Assembly (NCBI GenBank): GCA_013177805.1
Contig: JABLXU010000010.1
Coordinates: 54,018-118,017, forward strand
Length of the DNA stretch: 64,000 nt
DNA from: Candidatus Omnitrophota bacterium
Lineage (GTDB): Bacteria > Hinthialibacterota > Hinthialibacteria > Hinthialibacterales > Hinthialibacteraceae
Direction: 5' to 3'
Shown here: piece by piece, positions 61,193 through 64,000 of the stretch
Layout of the letters: every line of letters begins with the position of its first letter
Position numbering within the stretch: the stretch's first letter is position 1
Program-made: the position numbers and the translations under genes
Notes under the pieces: generated by a model
What the model was told of the DNA's origin: nothing
The model's input: only the letters and a program-made list of their open reading frames with translations
The model's database searches: none

Positions 61193-63538
61193 ATGTATTA
61201 TCAAAAATCAAGACAGCATCAATCCAGGGCGTGCTTAGGAATTGTCGTACTCGCCATGCTGAGCGGCGGTATGACAAACCTCTCGTTGGCGGAGAATTCA
61301 CCGGATCCGTTCCGGCAAACCATCGAGGCGGATTGGGAACGGCAGGAAGCCCGTCTTGGCCGCGCGCCCGGTCATCCCGCCGCGATTCTCGAAGCCGCCG
61401 AACGTGGCGAACAACTCCTCGCGGATTTGTTGACTCTCGAGAACGCTCCCAATCTGGACCGTGGACGTGAAACCCTATCCCGCCTGCGCGGTCAACTGGC
61501 GAATCTCTCCTCGTTATCGGAAGAGCAACGCCTCAATCTCTACCGGGAGATTCGCTGGTTGAACCGGGAGATCGCTTTCCAGAATCCCCTGTTGGGTGAT
61601 TCGCCTATCCTCTTCCTCAAACGCAAGCGCTTCATCTGCCAGATGCTACACGAATACCTGGGGTATTATTATGATTACGAGGACATTGCGGGCGGAACCG
61701 TATGCTTGTTGGAAAACCCCGGCACTTCTCTTGCAATCCGCGACCTGGTGGCCGGCCGCCTGCCTAAGGGCAACTATACCACCTTGGCTTTATCGTACGA
61801 CGCGAAAACGATCTACTTTGCCTTTTCGGAACGTGCTCCCGAAAAACCGGACTATTATTCCCCCCAACGCCGGTGTTTTCATATCTTCCGCATGGACGCG
61901 GATGGCAATTACCTCCGCCAACTGACAGACGGCCTGTATGACGATTTCGATCCCTGCGAGTTGCCGGACGGGGACATCGCCTTCATGTCCACGCGCCGGG
62001 GCGGATTCGGCCGTTGCCATAATCCCTGGGAACCCCTGCCAACCTACACTCTGCACCGTATGCATTCCGATGGGACCGGGATCCGCACATTGTCGTTCCA
62101 TGAAACCAACGAGTGGCATCCCAGCGTGCTGAACGACGGCCGTGTCGTATATACCCGCTGGGATTACGTGGACCGCTCGGCGGCGCATTTCCATGGCCTG
62201 TGGGCTAGTTTCCCCGATGGCAGCAATCCAGTTTCCCTCTTCGGCAGCTACACGCAGCGGATCAACGCGTGTTACCAACCCCGCGCCATACCCGGATCCA
62301 ATAAGATCATCTTCGTGGCGGGAGCGCATCACGCCGATGTGGGCGGCTCGCTGGTGGTGGTGGATCCCAGCCGGACCGCGTTCGATCCCCAGACCGGGGA
62401 GGATGATTTCCGGTCCCTGGAATTTCTGACGCCGGAAGTCTGCTTCCCCGAAGCGCCGGGATGGCCTGATAGTTATTTCCATAGCCCCTGGCCGCTGTCG
62501 GAGAACTACTATCTCGTCTCGTTCAGTTTCGATCCCCTTCCGGGTATGGGACCGAATGTGAAGCAAGACACGGAAACGGGGATTTATCTCTTTGACCGTT
62601 TTGGCAATCTGGAACTGCTCTACCGGGAAGCCGGAATCTCGAGCATGTATCCCATCCCCCTGCGCTCCCGGCCGGTTCCGCCCCGCCTGCCTTCCGTTCT
62701 CGACACGAAGATGGGGGAGGAAGGAGAATTTCTCCTCACCAACGTGTATCAAAGCCTGTTCCCGATGCCGGAAGGGCGGCCCGTGGATCACCTGCGCGTC
62801 TTTCAGATTCTGCCCAAGAGCGAAACCCACGTGGCCAATCAGCCCCGGTTGGGGTATGCCAACGCGGAATCAGCGCGGATGCTGTTGGGCACGGTTCCGG
62901 TGGAGAAGGATGGATCCGCTTATTTCCGTGTCCCTGCACGCGTGCCGGTGAGTTTCCAGGCTGTGGATGCCAAAGGCCGGGCCGTGCAGGGTATGCGCAG
63001 CCTGACCTACCTGCAACCCGGCGAACGGCGGGGGTGTGTGGGGTGCCATGAGCCCATGGGGACGACGGTGCCGATGGGGCAAACCCTTGCCACCCTGCGG
63101 GAGCCTTCGCGTATCGAACCAGGGCCAGATGGCTCAAAGCCTTGGAGTTTTCCCCGCCTGGTGCAGCCGATCCTCGACAAGCATTGCGTGTCGTGCCATG
63201 GCAAAGACGGCAATCCGCCGGACCTGCGCGGAACGCCCGTGGGCGCATTTACGGTTTCCTATGAGAGTCTGAAGCCTTACGCGCGGTGGTACGAATGGGG
63301 AGACCACTCCATCTCCGTCATCGCTACCAAACCGGGAGAAATGCCCGCCGACGTCAGTCCTCTGCCTACAATTTTGGAGGATGTCCATCACAAAGAAAAC
63401 GTCCAACTGAGCGATGCAGAATGGCGGCGTATCTATCTCTGGCTGGACGGCAATGCCTCGTTTTATGGCGCCTATTCCAAAGCCGAACAGGTGGCCCAAC
63501 TCCAGGGAGAAGCCATCCCCCCGCCAACGTTGCAGTAG
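61193..63538 (+). CDS. HzsA-like exported protein with two c-haem sites
   Basis: About 781 residues from the ATG at 61193, with GGGGAGG just upstream; an ATG at 61151 would add 14 residues. Signal peptide (SRACLGIVVLAMLSGGMTNLS, about 10-30), then a large region like the HzsA (hydrazine synthase alpha) middle domain with propeller-like repeats (RCFHIFRMDADGNYLRQLTDG; TYTLHRMHSDGTGI). Two CxxCH sites lie near the C-terminus, CVGCHE (about 622) and CVSCHGK (about 670). HzsA-like proteins are widespread in bacteria lacking anammox; the true HZS partners and hydrazine dehydrogenase are absent here, so hydrazine chemistry is not implied. It is read divergently from the haem propeller gene. Confidence 0.85.
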   Translation: MYYQKSRQHQSRACLGIVVLAMLSGGMTNLSLAENSPDPFRQTIEADWERQEARLGRAPGHPAAILEAAERGEQLLADLLTLENAPNLDRGRETLSRLRGQLANLSSLSEEQRLNLYREIRWLNREIAFQNPLLGDSPILFLKRKRFICQMLHEYLGYYYDYEDIAGGTVCLLENPGTSLAIRDLVAGRLPKGNYTTLALSYDAKTIYFAFSERAPEKPDYYSPQRRCFHIFRMDADGNYLRQLTDGLYDDFDPCELPDGDIAFMSTRRGGFGRCHNPWEPLPTYTLHRMHSDGTGIRTLSFHETNEWHPSVLNDGRVVYTRWDYVDRSAAHFHGLWASFPDGSNPVSLFGSYTQRINACYQPRAIPGSNKIIFVAGAHHADVGGSLVVVDPSRTAFDPQTGEDDFRSLEFLTPEVCFPEAPGWPDSYFHSPWPLSENYYLVSFSFDPLPGMGPNVKQDTETGIYLFDRFGNLELLYREAGISSMYPIPLRSRPVPPRLPSVLDTKMGEEGEFLLTNVYQSLFPMPEGRPVDHLRVFQILPKSETHVANQPRLGYANAESARMLLGTVPVEKDGSAYFRVPARVPVSFQAVDAKGRAVQGMRSLTYLQPGERRGCVGCHEPMGTTVPMGQTLATLREPSRIEPGPDGSKPWSFPRLVQPILDKHCVSCHGKDGNPPDLRGTPVGAFTVSYESLKPYARWYEWGDHSISVIATKPGEMPADVSPLPTILEDVHHKENVQLSDAEWRRIYLWLDGNASFYGAYSKAEQVAQLQGEAIPPPTLQ

Positions 63539-63650
63539 GGCAAAAAGCGCTTCTTCCATGGTCCCTATTCGTCGGGCACGTTGCGCCGTGCCACGGCGAA
63601 GATTAGCGAATGACAGCCGGGTGGAGGATGTTGAAACAAAAGTAATGAAT

Positions 63651-63690
63651 CCTCTCTCCCTCCGGGAGAGGGCTAGAGTAAGGGTAGCCC
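63651..63690. repeat. Dispersed palindromic repeat, family A
   Basis: CCTCTCTCCCTCCGGGAGAG followed by GGCTAGAGTAAGGGTAG; good arm CTCTCCC/GGGAGAG. Intergenic. Confidence 0.75.
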
Positions 63691-63731
63691 TGTAAGGTCG
63701 TTTGACATGAATTCCTCGCAAGGGGTAAAGT

Positions 63732-63760
63732 GGTAGGCTCAAAGCGCGGCATAGCCCACC
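63732..63760. repeat. Dispersed repeat, family C
   Basis: Inverted arms GGTAGGCT (63732-63739) and AGCCCACC (63753-63760), 7 of 8 paired, with CAAAGCGCGGCAT between. Confidence 0.65.
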
Positions 63761-63776
63761 AGCATGCATGATCCGA

Positions 63777-64000
63777 GTCCCCTTCAGGGGACGGCTTTAT
63801 AGCAGCCCAGGGTTTCAACCCTGGGCTGGTGCCCTGTCGGCTTTAATCCGTGCACGGCATTGCCGCATAGGCGTCCCGGATGACGGTTTCAACCCTGGGC
63901 TTATGCCCTGTCGGCTTTAATCCGTGCACGGGATTGCCGCCTGGGCATCCCGGATGACGGTTTCAACCCTGGGCTTATGCCCTGTCGGCTTTAATCCGTG
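63777..64000. repeat. 74-bp tandem repeat with family B palindrome, cut at edge
   Basis: A C/G palindrome (63777-63792), then CAGCCCAGGG paired with CCCTGGGCTG, then three units beginning TTTCAACCCTGGGC at 63813, 63887 and 63961, exactly 74 bases apart. Units 1 and 2 differ at about six positions; the third is cut after 40 bases. Each unit holds CCGTGCACGG (a perfect palindrome). The left arm of the first palindrome is absent from later units. Confidence 0.85.

Larger units (their letters stand above)
63539..64000. other. Repeat-rich 3' end of the window
   Basis: 462 bases with no gene, but a family A copy (63651-63690), a family C inverted repeat (63732-63760), a C/G palindrome (63777-63792) and a 74-base tandem repeat running off the edge. 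Confidence 0.75.

Noticed and set aside
61193..63538. Evidence for anammox from the HzsA-like protein
   Set aside because: HzsA-like domain proteins occur widely outside anammox bacteria; HzsB/C and hydrazine dehydrogenase are not present in the window.
63777..64000. CRISPR array
   Set aside because: The 74-base units are near-identical along their whole length, with no unique spacers between short repeats, so this is a tandem repeat and not CRISPR.

Overview
The window is about 64 kb of moderately GC-rich bacterial DNA, densely coding on both strands. It suggests a flagellated, probably Gram-negative, saprophytic bacterium from a little-cultured lineage. The evidence is flagellar rod, MS-ring and export genes, a GspG-type pseudopilin, several Tat or Sec-exported proteins, c-type haem proteins, hemicellulose-active enzymes (GH62, GH10, a GHL10/DUF187-type protein), a PmoA-like DUF6807 protein and an HzsA-like cytochrome of the kind seen in PVC and neighbouring candidate phyla. 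A Sumerlaeota- or Hydrogenedentota-like, or planctomycete-related, origin would fit, but no rRNA or marker phylogeny is available here, so this is only a guess. No tRNA, rRNA, CRISPR array, prophage or transposase gene was recognised.

Layout. 1-1.6 kb: 3' part of a TPR protein gene. 2.0-10.0 kb: a flagellar region, with a sigma-54-like promoter, flgB, flgC, a small unknown gene, fliE and a terminator. A second block follows: a small membrane protein, fliF, a nucleoside 2-deoxyribosyltransferase-like gene where fliG is usually found, fliH, fliI and a fusion of fliJ to a MotE-like membrane/periplasmic segment. 9.9-24.2 kb: mixed genes for glycosyltransfer, a response regulator with a HEPN-like tail, argS, a VanY peptidase, a ferredoxin, a Tat-exported Gfo/Idh/MocA protein, nadA, a Maf-type (DUF115) protein of the kind that glycosylates flagellin, a CBM9-like exported protein, a haem lipoprotein and purU. 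24.3-39 kb: a hybrid histidine kinase, GH62 arabinofuranosidase, DUF72, beta-helix protein, gamma-glutamyltransferase, GHL10 protein, STAS protein, DUF6807, a GT2-methyltransferase fusion and araB. 39-54 kb: a pseudopilin, a degenerate GmhB-like HAD protein overlapping recF, sixA, a large protein with many carboxypeptidase-regulatory-like domains, a radical SAM protein, an amidase with three LysM domains, GH10 xylanase, a cupin and a second hybrid kinase. 54-58.9 kb: glpK, glpD, glpF for glycerol uptake and oxidation. 59-63.5 kb: a divergent pair of exported haem proteins (beta-propeller plus dihaem peroxidase-like; HzsA-like).

How the genes work together. The flagellar genes, the Maf-type gene and the pseudopilin serve motility and surface assembly. 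GH62 releases arabinose from arabinoxylan, GH10 cuts the xylan backbone and AraB phosphorylates ribulose downstream. The glp genes form a complete route from outside glycerol to dihydroxyacetone phosphate.

Intergenic DNA is rich in short palindromic repeats of several families. About ten copies of one family are scattered through the window, several families are packed between glpD and glpF, and a 74-bp tandem repeat runs off the right edge. Start codons were reassigned where a Shine-Dalgarno sequence pointed to an internal start; these choices are stated in the entries.
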